In this document: piece after piece, positions 10,201-21,200 of the stretch
Layout: each line of letters begins with the position of its first letter
Position numbering within the stretch: position 1 is the first letter of the stretch
Assembly: GCA_914767885.1 (NCBI GenBank)
Contig: CAJZBQ010000047.1
Location: forward strand, 496,001 to 560,000
Reading direction: 5' to 3'
DNA: 64,000 bases
Source: Blepharisma stoltei
Taxonomy: Eukaryota; Ciliophora; Heterotrichea; Heterotrichida; Blepharismidae
Made by a program: the position numbers and the translations under genes
Notes under the pieces: model-generated
Told to the model about the DNA's origin: nothing
Databases searched by the model: none
Seen by the model: the letters and a program-made list of their open reading frames with translations, nothing else

Positions 10201-11545
10201 TTAAAACCTTTTTTTGTTAATTTCGAATTTTATGTCGTTGCACACCTCTTGTGCTATTGCAAAGCTTTTTTTCATCAAATCTGAATTTTTCTTCTCTCCT
10301 AACCCCCCCCCTGTGAGTGAACAAAACCATTAGAAAAATCGCTATTTTTTGCCAAAAAAACCCACCCTCCGTGAGTGAACAAAAATTTTTTAATAGAAAA
10401 AATTTTTTATGTAAAAAAAATTTTGAGATATAAGTGATAATTAGTATAATGAAATCTAGAGCTGATTATGTTTAATTTTAAACGAATTGCTTTTTAAAAC
10501 ATAAATTTTATAAATTAAATTAATATTTGCTTTCAAATTTTTGCGAACTAGGATTTTTTTTAAATTTCGAAAAAAAAAAATTTTATAAAATTTATATATA
10601 AAATTTTTTAAAAAAAAAAAATTAATCCCGGAGGGGGGAGTAAGAAGAACTCTTGAGGATCAATCTTGGCAGCCATGCGCTCATAAGCAATTTTATACTT
10701 TTTAATGCTCTCAGGATTCTGTATAAGTCTAGTAGCATCATATATTTGTTTGGCCTTCGCTAAGGGGTTGCCCACTACCATGATATACCCAACTAGCGCG
10801 CTTTTTAGCTTGAAATGGGTGATCATATTATGCTTTTTTTGCAATTCCACCATATGGTAATAATAAAATGGCACCGTCAAAATAAGTTCTCGCAGAGAGT
10901 TTTTCAGCTTCTAATTATATGGTTTAATTTTCCAGTGACCCTTATGCCTAATTACAATAAATAATTAATTAAGTAGTTCCACCAAATGAGCCAATATAAG
11001 ATCAGCATAAATATTAGACATTTCAAGGTATTTGTAAAAGTTTATCCCTACGCCTTCTTGTATGTAAGTAATTCCTTTTAAGAAATATAGAATTTTCCCA
11101 TAGATGGCGCTGTTTGCCCTTGATTTGCCCACTGGGGGAATTTTTGGGTCGACCAGTACCATATGGTTTGGTCAAACCAAAAAATTTTCCTCCTGGGCAA
11201 ATCAAGGGCAAACAGTGCCATCTATGGGAAATTTCTATATCTATGATTTGGGTTGAAATTATCCTGAATTACTTTGAGCACAATATTTGCTTGGCGATCT
11301 GTAATGCTTTTAAATGTGCTAATTTCACAATATTTCAGCATTGTTAATAAATCTTGTACCGGCTTCTCATTTTTCGAGATTTTTACACAAGTTGATACGA
11401 TGTCCTGAAGATCAAAATTTGGATGATTATAAAATGAATATTCATCATGTAAACACTTATCAATTGAATTTTGTGCAGCAAATAATCGGATAAGAGTAGA
11501 TTTGGCTTGCCAGGTATTCTTGGTAAAAAATCTTAGAAAAGCCAT
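10201..11545 (-). CDS. Conserved hypothetical protein, split by three IESs
   Basis: ATG at 11545 (MAFLRFFTKNTWQAKS). The frame becomes continuous after removing three TA-bounded segments. 11103-11224 joins YRNFP to YGKILYFLKG; 10885-10971 joins LVELL to ILTVPFYYYH; 10302-10642 joins DPQEFF to LGEKKNSD. The stop is TAA at 10201-10203, leaving about 263 residues. It is Lys-rich and mostly helical, with no domain I recognise. The first residues are basic and hydrophobic and could be a mitochondrial presequence, but this is only a composition argument. Confidence 0.7.
10302..10642. mobile_element. IES: Pogo-type MITE, 341 bp
   Basis: TA-bounded (10300-10301 and 10641-10642). The left end carries the terminal motif twice (CCTGTGAGTGAACAAAACC and CCCTCCGTGAGTGAAC). 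The right hairpin end is worn down to CCCGGAGGGGGGAG. Excision restores frame in the host gene. Confidence 0.9.
10885..10971. mobile_element. Short IES, 87 bp
   Basis: Contains in-frame TAA and TAG stops of the host minus-strand gene. TA at 10883-10884 and 10970-10971 allows in-frame removal. No clear internal structure. It is inferred only from the frame of the host gene. Confidence 0.6.
11103..11224. mobile_element. Palindromic IES, 122 bp
   Basis: Nearly the whole element folds back: arms begin TAGATGGCGCTGTTTGCCCT and end GGGCAAACAGTGCCATCTA, with inner arms around GGTTTGGTCAAACC. TA at 11101-11102 and 11223-11224; excision joins NFP to YGK in frame. Confidence 0.85.
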
Positions 11546-11713
11546 TGTTTATTAGGATATAATAAATTATATTTTAAGCACTCATTTAGCGTACCTTTGC
11601 AGTCACACTTTTATATTAGCTTATGATTTCAAACAACAGAAAAATTAGAAATGATTTTATACGAGGGTGAGCTAAACGAATGCTCTGGCAATAATAACAG
11701 TCTATTGTAAAAA

Positions 11714-12178
11714 TTAATAATCACTGAACTCGTCTTCTTCTGGAGCATAAATAGGCGGGAGAGCACCATGCGCATAACCAGGCCCATCCATTGTTTCATT
11801 CTGAGGCAAATAACTCTTTTCTCTGAACAATATGAAAGCTCTCGTTAAAATTTTTCTCGATAAGTGCCTAAAAAGCTTTTTATGTTTTTCCAATTTGTTA
11901 ATGCTTGGGCCTCTGCATTCTGATTTTCAGTTATAAAAAGCATACTCTAGGGGCAGTGTTTGGGCTGCTTCAATTAGGGGTATCATCCTTAGATGAAGTC
12001 CTACTAAATGAATATTCCCAAGCTTCCGTGTCCTCAATAAAGCTTGCTCTAGCTTCGAAGCGTCTCTGTTGTATCGGTATTCTGCTAGAGTTATCAAGTT
12101 CTCGTATCTGGCTATATCAGAATTTTGGCCAGATCCTCGTGGCTGGTCTTTGTATTCAAGTTCTATGTCTTCTTCCAT
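11714..12178 (-). CDS. Small conserved hypothetical protein
   Basis: ATG at 12178 (MEEDIELEYKDQPRGSG). One TGA is Trp (FYN-W-KSECRG) and the stop is TAA at 11714-11716, giving about 154 residues. The N-terminus is acidic, the middle basic and helical (KLEKHKKLFRHLSRKIL), and the tail acidic and Pro-rich (LPPIYAPEEDEFSDY). I do not recognise the family. The codon use and the clean ORF look like a real gene. Confidence 0.65.
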
Positions 12179-12380
12179 AATAATTATTAAATAAAGCTAA
12201 TTTAAAAGCCGGTTATTATTTTGGGATTTTAATAGATAAATAATAAAATAGCTTAAAAATAACGATTCTGGTCTTATATCAATCGTGGTATGTTATTACT
12301 CACTATTATATTACAAAATCAATTTATTTTTGAAATAAATTTTAGTTGACTTCAATTAAATAGGCATATTAAATTAATTG

Positions 12381-13208
12381 ATGGGAAATCTTCCAGGCAA
12401 GCACATCACATTCAGAAATGACGTAATAAACGTCCCTTCCAGTCCAAACTTTGTATACCGCAGAAAAAGTCAAGAGCTAAACGAGCTTACAATCATAAAA
12501 GTTTTGAATCTTCCAGAAGCCTCTTCTGCAACCTCTCCCTCAGTGGAGCCAAAAAGTTCAGAGAAATCAGGAGATTCCTCTGCGAGTGCTGAGTCCAGCT
12601 CTTCATCTGACTCCCAATCGCAGACTTCAGAGTCAGAAGAGCCGCCCGCACCATACGAACTGCTTCCTGACGGCTCGAAAAAGGTAAGAATAATAGAAAC
12701 TTCTTTAGTCCAGCTTCCTCATACGAACAAGGACGCTTTCCGCAAGCACTCTAAAGAGTTCGATAAATCAGAATTCACAAACGCAGTGAATGCTTTGAAA
12801 CTCCTTAAAACCCATGTGGAAATCATTGAAGACTCTGATCACAAAGAAACCAGCCCGAAGTTCAAGAACCAGATTCATAATTTTGAGGCTGGGGAGTATA
12901 AAATTGCGAAAAAATTCATTGAAGAAAACCCACTTGAAGAAGAAACTAAAGAAAGCGCAAAAGTGGAAGAAGAAGTTGAGCCAAAAAGACCTGAAATACC
13001 ACATAGAAAAACTGTGGTTTTTGAATCGCCAATTGACACAAGTAAGTCCAATGCGAATTTTGCTGACAAACTTAGACAGTTCAATAAAAATGAATTTATC
13101 AATGCTAAAAAGATGAGCATGAAGGACGATGAAATTGCTGATATTTTAGACTCTAGCCGCAAAGAAGCCAAAATCCGCAGCAGAGGCCGCAGCTTAACAT
13201 TGAAATAA
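12381..13208 (+). CDS. Ser/Glu-rich hypothetical protein
   Basis: The first ATG is at 12381 (MGNLPGKHITFRNDVINV). About 275 residues, with a Ser/Glu-rich low-complexity region (SASAESSSSSDSQSQTSESE) and two related motifs, FDKSEFTNAVNALK and FNKNEFINAKKMS, which look like an internal repeat. It starts MGN, so N-myristoylation is possible, but Gly rather than Ser/Thr follows at position 6. Probably disordered, perhaps a phosphorylated regulator; function unknown. Confidence 0.7.
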   Translation: MGNLPGKHITFRNDVINVPSSPNFVYRRKSQELNELTIIKVLNLPEASSATSPSVEPKSSEKSGDSSASAESSSSSDSQSQTSESEEPPAPYELLPDGSKKVRIIETSLVQLPHTNKDAFRKHSKEFDKSEFTNAVNALKLLKTHVEIIEDSDHKETSPKFKNQIHNFEAGEYKIAKKFIEENPLEEETKESAKVEEEVEPKRPEIPHRKTVVFESPIDTSKSNANFADKLRQFNKNEFINAKKMSMKDDEIADILDSSRKEAKIRSRGRSLTLK

Positions 13209-13223
13209 AATGTAAATTATTAA

Positions 13224-14768
13224 TTAAACCCTATGAGTAACCACACTCTTGTAGTCGCTTGGCTTTATAGGCTCGAACCAGAATGAGAAGTTATTTGGCT
13301 TTCTTTTAGTCTCCAAGCCCATATCTCTGACAAATTGGTCTATTGTAGGATATGAGAATCAGCTGAAACTTATCGTGTCTTCACCATTTATAACTGTTCT
13401 TGTGTAGTCTCTTCTCTGTTTGATATCATCGATCATCTTAGGGTATCCTGGCAAGTTGACTCTTCCTCTAAGGACTTCAGCTAGCCAGACTGTCTGCATA
13501 TTTGTATAGAGAGGGTTGCAGTAGGTATTTGTGATCCCAACAACTGCAAAATTTTTCTTATCTGGGATAAGGGTGTTTCTATACATCCAGAGACCGTCAT
13601 TTTCTGCTGGCAGGCCAAAGTAGTTTCTATCGTAGCCTGTTGCACAAACAACTAGGTCAGCTTCAATTAGTTTTCCACCTACAATAACTCCATTCTCAGC
13701 AAGACCTTCTACTGCACCTCTAACGACTTTAAGGTTTCCTTTCTTGATTTCATTAAAAATATCTCGTTCTCTGCTACCTCCTCTGAAAAATTTTTCATTC
13801 TTATAAGCAGTAGTAGGGACTAATTCACTTGGCAAGTCTTCATTAAGTGCATTTTCAAGCACTTTCCAGTAAGCGTCACCAAGCCACTTAAAGTACTTAT
13901 TAATAAATGATTTTTCGCAATAAAATGGGTATTGGAATAAAAATCCAAATCTGCTCGAAGACAAGTATCCAAATGGGATTCCATGGAACTTTTGGTCTAT
14001 TGGAGTAAAATGGTGAGCTTTTCTCATGACTATTGTAGGCTGCGCTCCATACTTATAAGCCTGTCCTAGGACGTCAAAAGCACTTTTTCCGCTCCCAATA
14101 ATCACTACTTTCTTTCCTTGGCACCATTCTTTTGCATTTATAAATTCTGCATTGTGTATCACCCTCCCTTTAAAATTTTCTTTTCCAGGCAAATTGGGCA
14201 TATGAGGCTTATTATAAGGCCCAGTGCACAGAACAAGAAAATCATAGTCCTTTTTTTCTCCTTTTTTTGTCTTCACTGACCAAGATTCATCAGGCTTTTG
14301 AGAAATCTCAACAACTTCTGTGTTGAATTTAAAAAGCGGCCACAGGTTGAAGGTAGTCATATAGTCTTCTACAAACTTTTTCACTTTTTCGAGCCTTGGT
14401 AGCTCTTCTGTGCCTTCTGGAAACTCAAAATCTGGGAGATTGTAATGGGGATATGGGAGTTGAAGACCGCACCCATCGTAGTTTTTCCATCACAACCCTC
14501 CAGCGCCTGAGTTTTGCTCGAGGACTTCTACTTCGTAGCCTTGCTGGGTAAGAGTTTTAGCTACAATAGCTCCAGCGATACCTCCGCCGACCACTCCGAT
14601 TTTTTTCGGAATTTTGGTTAAGAAGTGTTTATTTGGGTGATCATGGTATGAAGCTTTAGGAAGAAGCTGATAAGGAGGACCTGCGGGCTCTTCATGAGAT
14701 ATGGGATATGCTAAGTAGGCTGCTGTTGCTCCTGCGCAGAGAGGAATTGAGAATAGCAGTTTCTTCAT
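13224..14768 (-). CDS. Flavin-containing monooxygenase-like protein
   Basis: Reads as one gene with TGA as Trp (GAGGL-WW-KNYDG and TISFS-W-FSYP); stop TAA at 13224-13226, about 514 residues. After a hydrophobic N-terminus (LLFSIPLCAGATAAYLAY, signal or anchor) comes the FAD-binding GVVGGGIAGAIVA. The FMO-type FKGRVIHNAEF (FxGxxxHxxxF/Y) is present, as is the NADPH-binding VVIIGSGKSAFDVL and the ATGYD motif. Family members oxygenate N, S or C centres using NADPH; the substrate is not predictable. The reading frame is intact without any IES. Confidence 0.92.
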
Positions 14769-15431
14769 TATTATTGGATCCGATAGGATTTACCATATAT
14801 CCATGTATATAGAAGTTTCCTATGTTTTGGCGCTGTAAGGCCGATAAATTCTGATCGGAATTTATCGGTAGGTTGCACCAAATCAATGCCTTGGTCGGAC
14901 CAAAAAGCGATTTGGTCCGACGAACTTGGAAAGCTCCTGGGAAAATGTCTGCGCTTTTAGCGCTATATAGAGGAAACCTCTATATCTGACGTGTCAACGG
15001 TTGGATGAAATAAATTATGCGCGAATTTTAATTTGGAATCAGATATACCATTAAAAAGGATTTAAATTTTTGACTGTTTAGCAAGTTCAGTTTGCTAAAA
15101 AATGCATAACAAATGTCCAGATTTTTTTTCAGGGAAATTTTTTCCTTTTTAAATCTCATTTTCCAACAATTCTGAATATTTTGATGTTTTTTACATTTTT
15201 GAAGTGCATTCCGGCATCAATATAGCATTTGCTTACTTATTATGCAAAAACACCAATTAAAAATATCGTTAAAAATTGGCCTTTAAAAATTCATAATATT
15301 AAAATTGATATCTCTTTTATTAGGATGTAATCAAATCAATGACTCATTGGATTTTATTAAGCTGATTCAATCACCCAAAATGCATAAAATTTAATTTCAT
15401 CGCATTTTAACTAGGCAGCACTATAAAAAAT
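14769..15431. mobile_element. Intergenic multi-hairpin element (about 14808-14987)
   Basis: Within this 663-bp spacer, 14808-14987 holds four nested inverted repeats: CCGATAAATTC/GAATTTATCGG, GTCGGACCAAA/TTTGGTCCGAC, GCGCTTTTAGCGC and TATAGAGGAAACCTCTATA. The outer ends TATAGAAGTTTCCT and AGGAAACCTCTATA are inverted copies, so it looks like a TA-bounded MITE of its own family. The rest, to 15431, is plain AT-rich sequence. Confidence 0.6.
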
Positions 15432-16073
15432 ATGAGCAAAGAAGAAAAAGGCTCCGAAGAGATGGATACTGGGAATAATGAAAAAGAAAGCGACAGATAT
15501 GAGTATTACGTACTTGTAGAGCACGACCACCAAGGCTCAGAAGAAAAAGAAGATGAAAAAGACGAAAAGCCCCAGAAGAAGCAAAAGCGAGAAGACTCAG
15601 ATTTCCTCAATATTAAAAAAGGAGATGTAATCAAGGTAATATTTAAAGACGAGTCCGGATGGACCTGGGGCCAAAAATACAACACAAAACTTAAACAGGT
15701 AGAAGGTAAAGCAGGCTGGTTCCCGACTTCGTTCGCCAAAAACTACTTCACAGCAATCAAGGCTGAGCGTAATTCAGAACTCAACAGATTAGCCCAGTAC
15801 CCAGCAGACTTTTTATCGTATTGTTATACTTCAGGAACAACCCCTGCAGAAGCAGCTGTAAAAGCAGCTGGCCAGCAGGAAACCCACTTTAGAGGGCTGC
15901 CCCTGCTTGAAGATGTCAAGGACGACCCAGATCCTCCTCAGAAGGCAGTTAAATTGATGAACCAGTATTTTAACTACGAAGAGTGGAATGACCATATGAA
16001 TAAAATTGATCCTTCCAGAAGAAGAGCAAGGCCGAACCCAAAGCTGAAGAAGCAAAAGAAAATTAATTGGTAA
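15432..16073 (+). CDS. SH3-domain protein
   Basis: About 213 residues. After an acidic head, an SH3 fold spans about residues 19-105: YYVLVEHDHQG, then a charged insertion, LNIKKGDVIKVI, the double-Trp ESGWTWGQKY, and GKAGWFPTSFAKNY (the typical G-x-FP-x-x-y end). The C-terminal half is Pro/Lys-rich (DPSRRRARPNPKLKKQKK). SH3 domains bind proline-rich peptides, so this is likely an adaptor. TAA stop at 16071-16073; a single exon. Confidence 0.85.
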   Translation: MSKEEKGSEEMDTGNNEKESDRYEYYVLVEHDHQGSEEKEDEKDEKPQKKQKREDSDFLNIKKGDVIKVIFKDESGWTWGQKYNTKLKQVEGKAGWFPTSFAKNYFTAIKAERNSELNRLAQYPADFLSYCYTSGTTPAEAAVKAAGQQETHFRGLPLLEDVKDDPDPPQKAVKLMNQYFNYEEWNDHMNKIDPSRRRARPNPKLKKQKKINW

Positions 16074-16383
16074 ATTTCTGAAGGATATAGATTGATAAGA
16101 TATATCTCCAATAGCATTTTTAATAAATAGAAATATTTAATCAATCATAGTCTAGGCAAATATCTATTATGCATGAGCTATCGGAGATAAATTCGTTATA
16201 AAATGATTAAGTTCTGTTCAAATTTCTTTTAATCATGCATTTTAAATCTAATCAGTTATTTTTTAAATACAAGTTTTAACAGAGCTTTAAAATCCATAAA
16301 ATGCATTTAAGTACGATAAAGGATCTTGCTTATTGCAAAGTATAGAAAAGTGATAAAAATGTAATCAAATTTTCTTTCAGAAT
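16074..16383. other. Intergenic spacer
   Basis: AT-rich 310-bp spacer between the SH3 gene and the kinase gene. No repeat, RNA or regulatory motif was recognised. Confidence 0.5.
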
Positions 16384-18091
16384 ATGGACATAGTTGCAAG
16401 CCTTTTCAAAAACATCAGATGCTCCAACTGCAACGAGCAACTCAAACTAGTAGCGAAACGCCGAAAATGCAAAATCTGCAGTATCTTTTATATAGAATTC
16501 ATATTCTGTGCGAAATGTAGTATAAAAGAAGTCCCTGCCCATTTAGGATTCATGTATGCTCGTCGCTATTGCTACCGCTGCTATATCAATATAAAACTTA
16601 TGAAAGAGCCAGACTCCCACAATTCCATCCACGAGGAAGAAGAAAATAACTCCTACGAAATTTTAGGTGACAAGCCTGAAGATGGAGTCAAAGTCATTGC
16701 AGAAGCTGCAGGGTTTCCTACTGAAGAGATTGAAAATAATCGTCAAAGCATAATTGAAGCTATGGACGCGCTTGTAAAAGGTGTGAAGCCGCTCCCTTCT
16801 CGTCGTAGTGTACCATTAAAATAGGTTGATCGGGTCTTAAACCAGAGAGTTCAGCTTATAGAAGACGACCCCAATAACCATTACAAGACAATTAGAAAAA
16901 TTGGTGAAGGAGGATCAGGCAGCATTTTCTTAGTCGAGCACTTAGAAACCCATGGAAATTTCGCGATGAAAAGAATTCGCATAAAAAATCCAAAGCAAAA
17001 AAACCAAATTCTCAATGAAATTAACTGCACCATTTTGAGCCAGAATCCTAACGTAGTGACTTATTACGAGTCTTATTTATTTGACGAATTCATATGGATC
17101 ATTGTTGAAGTTATGAAAACAAGCTTAACTGAGCTAGTTATGGACAGATGGGGAATGATCCCAGAACACCTCATGGCATATATTTTAAAGGAAGCTCTAA
17201 CCGGTTTAGTTAATTTGCACCATGAACATAGAATTCATCGGGACATAAAAAGTGACAACATTCTAATTTCTTGGGACGGAAAAATAAAGCTTACTCCCCC
17301 CACCGTGAGCGAACAAAGAATCTTGTACACTCACGGAGGGAGGTTAATTTTAATTTTAAAAAAATTTATATATAAAATTTTAAAGAGAAATTTTTTCTCA
17401 GAATTTTAAAAAATCCCACTTCTCGAAAATGGAAGGCAAATATTAATTTAACTCGTAAAATTTATGTTTTAAAACGCAATTTGTTTAAAATTAAAACAGA
17501 ATCAGCTATAGATGTCATCATACTAGCTATCACTTATATATCAAAATCTTTTCCCTTAAAATATTTTTCTATTAAAAAAAAACTTTTGTTCGCTCATGGA
17601 GGGTGGGTTTTTAGGCAAAAAATAGGGATTTTTCCAAAGGTTTTGTTCGCTCACGGAGGGGGGGAGTTAGTGATTTTGGATACGCAGCACAGCTTACAAC
17701 TGAAGAAGATAAAAGAACGACTGTAGTGGGAACTCCTTGCTGGATGGCTCCAGAACTGATTATAGGGAGCAAGTACGATACAAAGGTCGATATTTGGTCA
17801 CTTGGAATTGTTGCATTGGAGGTTGCAGAACGAGACCCACCATTTTTGAAAGAAAATCCACTGAGAGCGCTTTACATGATTTCTAATGCTCCTTCACCTG
17901 CTTTAAAAAAACCTGAAGAATGAAGTGATGAGTATGTGGATTTCGTAAGTTTGTGCCTTATTAAAGACCCAGATCGTAGACCGAGTTCAGATGAGCTGAT
18001 GACCCATCCTTTCATCCAAAGTGCCCCTAACGATGCAGGATCTCTCTTTTGCGAGTATTTCCAAGAATGGGCAATGAAAAGGAAAAAATAG
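16384..18091 (+). CDS. FYVE-like zinc-finger STE20-type protein kinase
   Basis: Exon 1 encodes a Cys-rich finger (RCSNCNEQ, CKICSIFY, CAKCSIKE, CYRCY) resembling a FYVE domain. A 15-nt intron at 16810-16824 removes an in-frame TAG and joins RRS to VDRVLNQR. A kinase domain follows: GEGGSGSIFLVE, FAMKRIRI, HRDIKSDN, then after MITE removal (17294-17669) KL-SDFGYAAQL and VVGTPCWMAPELI. All catalytic residues are present and GTPCWMAPE is typical of PAK/STE20 kinases. TGA is Trp in EEW-SDEY. Stop TAG 18089-18091. Probably membrane- or endosome-linked signalling; the DFG motif exists only after IES excision. Confidence 0.93.
16810..16824 (+). other. 15-nt intron
   Basis: GTACCATTAAAATAG. Carries an in-frame TAG; removal keeps the kinase frame. 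The size is typical of heterotrich introns. Confidence 0.9.
17294..17669. mobile_element. IES: Pogo-type MITE in kinase gene, 376 bp
   Basis: TA at 17292-17293 and 17668-17669. The left end is the hairpin end (CACCGTGAGCGAAC), the right end the double-motif end (GTTCGCTCATGGAGGGTGGG and GTTCGCTCACGGAGGG). It sits between the Leu and Ser of KLSDFG and excises in frame. Confidence 0.95.
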
Positions 18092-18251
18092 TTTGTAATT
18101 CTTTTTAATATCCTATTTACCTCAAAATTAGTGTGGAGTAATTTTTGATTCCCGACACCATCTAACTGCCTAATTCTCCGCTATTCTCATGCTTTCTCCT
18201 TGACAAAATCAAATTCTGGAATCTATAAATTAGATAAAGCCTAATAAAAAT

Positions 18252-21200
18252 ATGAGTGAAGAAGGAATTTGCTGTCCAGTGTGCATGGAAAGATTCAATG
18301 AGAGCCGCCACTCTCCTCTCCTTTTAGGATGCGGCCACACCTTTTGTCGGGACTGTCTCTGCTCACTCCACAAAACCAAACAACAGCTCAAATGTCCTCA
18401 CTGCAACAAAGTTGATCACCGAGCACCAGATCTGCTGCCTAAGAACTACATCTTATCTGAAGTCGTCTTAAAATCGCTGTACAATACAACCACTGAGTCA
18501 GACCCGTGGTCTTGCAAGTTGCACCCTGGGGAAAATATTGCTTTTATGTCTCAAAGTACCCGACAACTCTTCTGTTCTGAATGTTTGAATGGGAAAAACG
18601 TCAGAGACCTGATCATGCTGGAGTCTCAAAGCATGGCATCTCAGCTAAAGGTTTTCAAAGATCTCTATGAAGGCTGCTCTGTGCATGACTTACATTTAAG
18701 GGCTGAAGTCTGTGGGCAGTTAAGTGAAGCTTTAGAAGGGCAAAAACTGCGAGTGATTACAACTATTGATTCCGCCTACATGAGTGCTGTGCAAGCTTTA
18801 GAAAACCAGTTTACAGCGTATAAACAGAGGATTGCCACAGCTTTCAATAAAGAAAGAGATAAGCTGACAGATACCAAAGATTTACTGAATTTGTTGAAAG
18901 AAATGAAATCTGGAGGAGTCCCAATGAATAAAATCACCCAGAGCATGCCAGTGCCGAAACAGCTACAAATAATTGGGGCGTTGATGTCTATAAGTGAAAT
19001 TGGGATTTCAGCTGACCTGAAAAAGCTTGCTTACACGCCTTTTGAGTTTCAAAACAAGATTGAATTGCCATCTAAAGCGTTTGATGTAGCAGTTGCGATT
19101 ATCGAAACCCCAGTCCACTTGCTTAAAGGAATTGGCGCTTCTATGGATACAGCTGAAAAAAAATTAAGCAGATTTGGCCCTCCTACCAATAGATGGGGAA
19201 TTTTTGAGGGCAGAAATCAAATAGAAGCAGTTACCTTTACAGTGAATAAAAAGATGTTCATCACTGGGGTGGGGATTGGGAATGCTTATCATGTAGGAAA
19301 AACTGTGAAAATTGAAAACTTAAAAGTGATTAATGGCTCAACTACGAATTCTCCTGCAATTTATGAGGATACTAATATTGACTTGTTTTACGAAGCCAAT
19401 TCTTCAAAAGTGGTCAAAATTTCGTTTAAAAAAGCTGTGGAGTTGGAATGTGATCATGACTATACTATAAAAGCAGTGCTCAAAGGAGACGCAGGCGTTT
19501 TTAGAGGTGGAACTACAACAAGGACCAAAAATGGGGAAAACGGGATTATTTTTAAGTTTAAAAATACTACTTATGATGCTGATGATGTAAAGAATGGAGA
19601 AAATGCTGACGATGGGCCGATTTTTGATATTTACTATAAATTAAGCATCGACCAGTCTAGCTCTGATATGAAATTTTCTAGATTCGAAAGTGCACAAGGG
19701 CAATGGGGATTCTTTTCAGAGCATCAAGTAGAAGCTTTTACATTTAGCTTCGACAAACCAGTAATGCTTTCAGGCTTTGGCGTTGCAAACCCTGTACAAG
19801 AAGGCAGCACCTGCACTATCAACTCATTAAAAATCCTTAAAGGAAACTCAACTCAAGGTCAGCTGGTCTTCGAAAATCCTGAAAAAATGACTTTGACAAA
19901 TAACGGTGCTGATCCTATCACCAAGATCCAGCTTTCAAGCTTAGTTAAACTCCAAGCAGGAGAAAAGTATACAGTCCGAATCGAAATTAAAGGAAGTGAC
20001 TGGGTTTTTCGTGGCCAAATTTTTAAAGGAAACGTAATTACAGTCAATAAAATCACTCTAACTACAGAAAAGGCTGAGTATGCAGGAGGGGACACCAAAG
20101 ATGGGGATAATGAAAGAGACGGACCATTAATTGACATTTATATAGCCTCAACAGATGCGGTTTCTGCCTTCGGCATGGGAGAAGTCCCTGATAGACTTGT
20201 AGAGCTTGCTGGAGGGGAAACACAAATTTGCAGATTTGAAGAGACTGATAAACAGTGGCACCTCAACAGCGAAAATCAGGTAGAGACATTCAGTTTTTCT
20301 TTCAGTGAAGACGTTCTTCTTACAGCTTTAGGCCTAGGAAACTGTGTTAAGGTAGGAAATTTCATCACTGTAGAAAACGTCCAGATCCTCTCAGGATCTT
20401 GCTCTATAGGCCCTATAATCTATAATTCAACACAACAGGTCTGCTTGTATAATCATACAGATACAAACCCAGTCGTAAAGGTGAAGCTTGAATCTCCATT
20501 AAAAATAACTGGAAACATTCCATATACCTTAAGAGTTATAATGAGAGGTGAAGGCAAAGCTTATAAAGGGAAAAAATTCCGAGGAGCTGCTATCACGATG
20601 CCAGATGGAATAATATTTAAGTCAATGAAAAGTCGACTTGGAGGAACTGATAAGCGAAATGGCGACAATGAATCAGCTGGGCCTCTATTTGATGTTTACT
20701 ATATTCCGCTGGAAAAACCATATTCTCTTGACCAATACAATGAGCTACTCAACTTGTTATTCCCCAAGTTTACGGAAAAAAAGAGTCCTGAAGTGCTGCC
20801 TGGAGAAGAGAGCAAAGTCTGCAGGTACGCGACGACAGGATCTAGTTGGCATATAAATACAGACGGTAAGCAGGTCGAAGCGATCTCCTTTAAAGTCTCC
20901 AAAAACATACGGTTAACTGCATTAGGACTAGGAAACGCCCACGAAGAAAGCAAAAAGGTGACCATCAGGAAAATTCAAATTAGAGAAGGCAAAAGTACCC
21001 GCGGAAACAAGGTTTATAATCACAGCACAAAGGAAAAACTCATCAATATCGGCGAGGAAAGCAAGTTTGTAAGGGTGGGGCTTGAAAATCCTGTAATTTT
21101 GGAGCCAGAAACATGGTACACCCTAAGAATCAAGTATAAGCAAGGAGCTCCAGTGTGCAGAGGGACAACCGTGAATAACCATCCATCAGCGAATGGGGTG

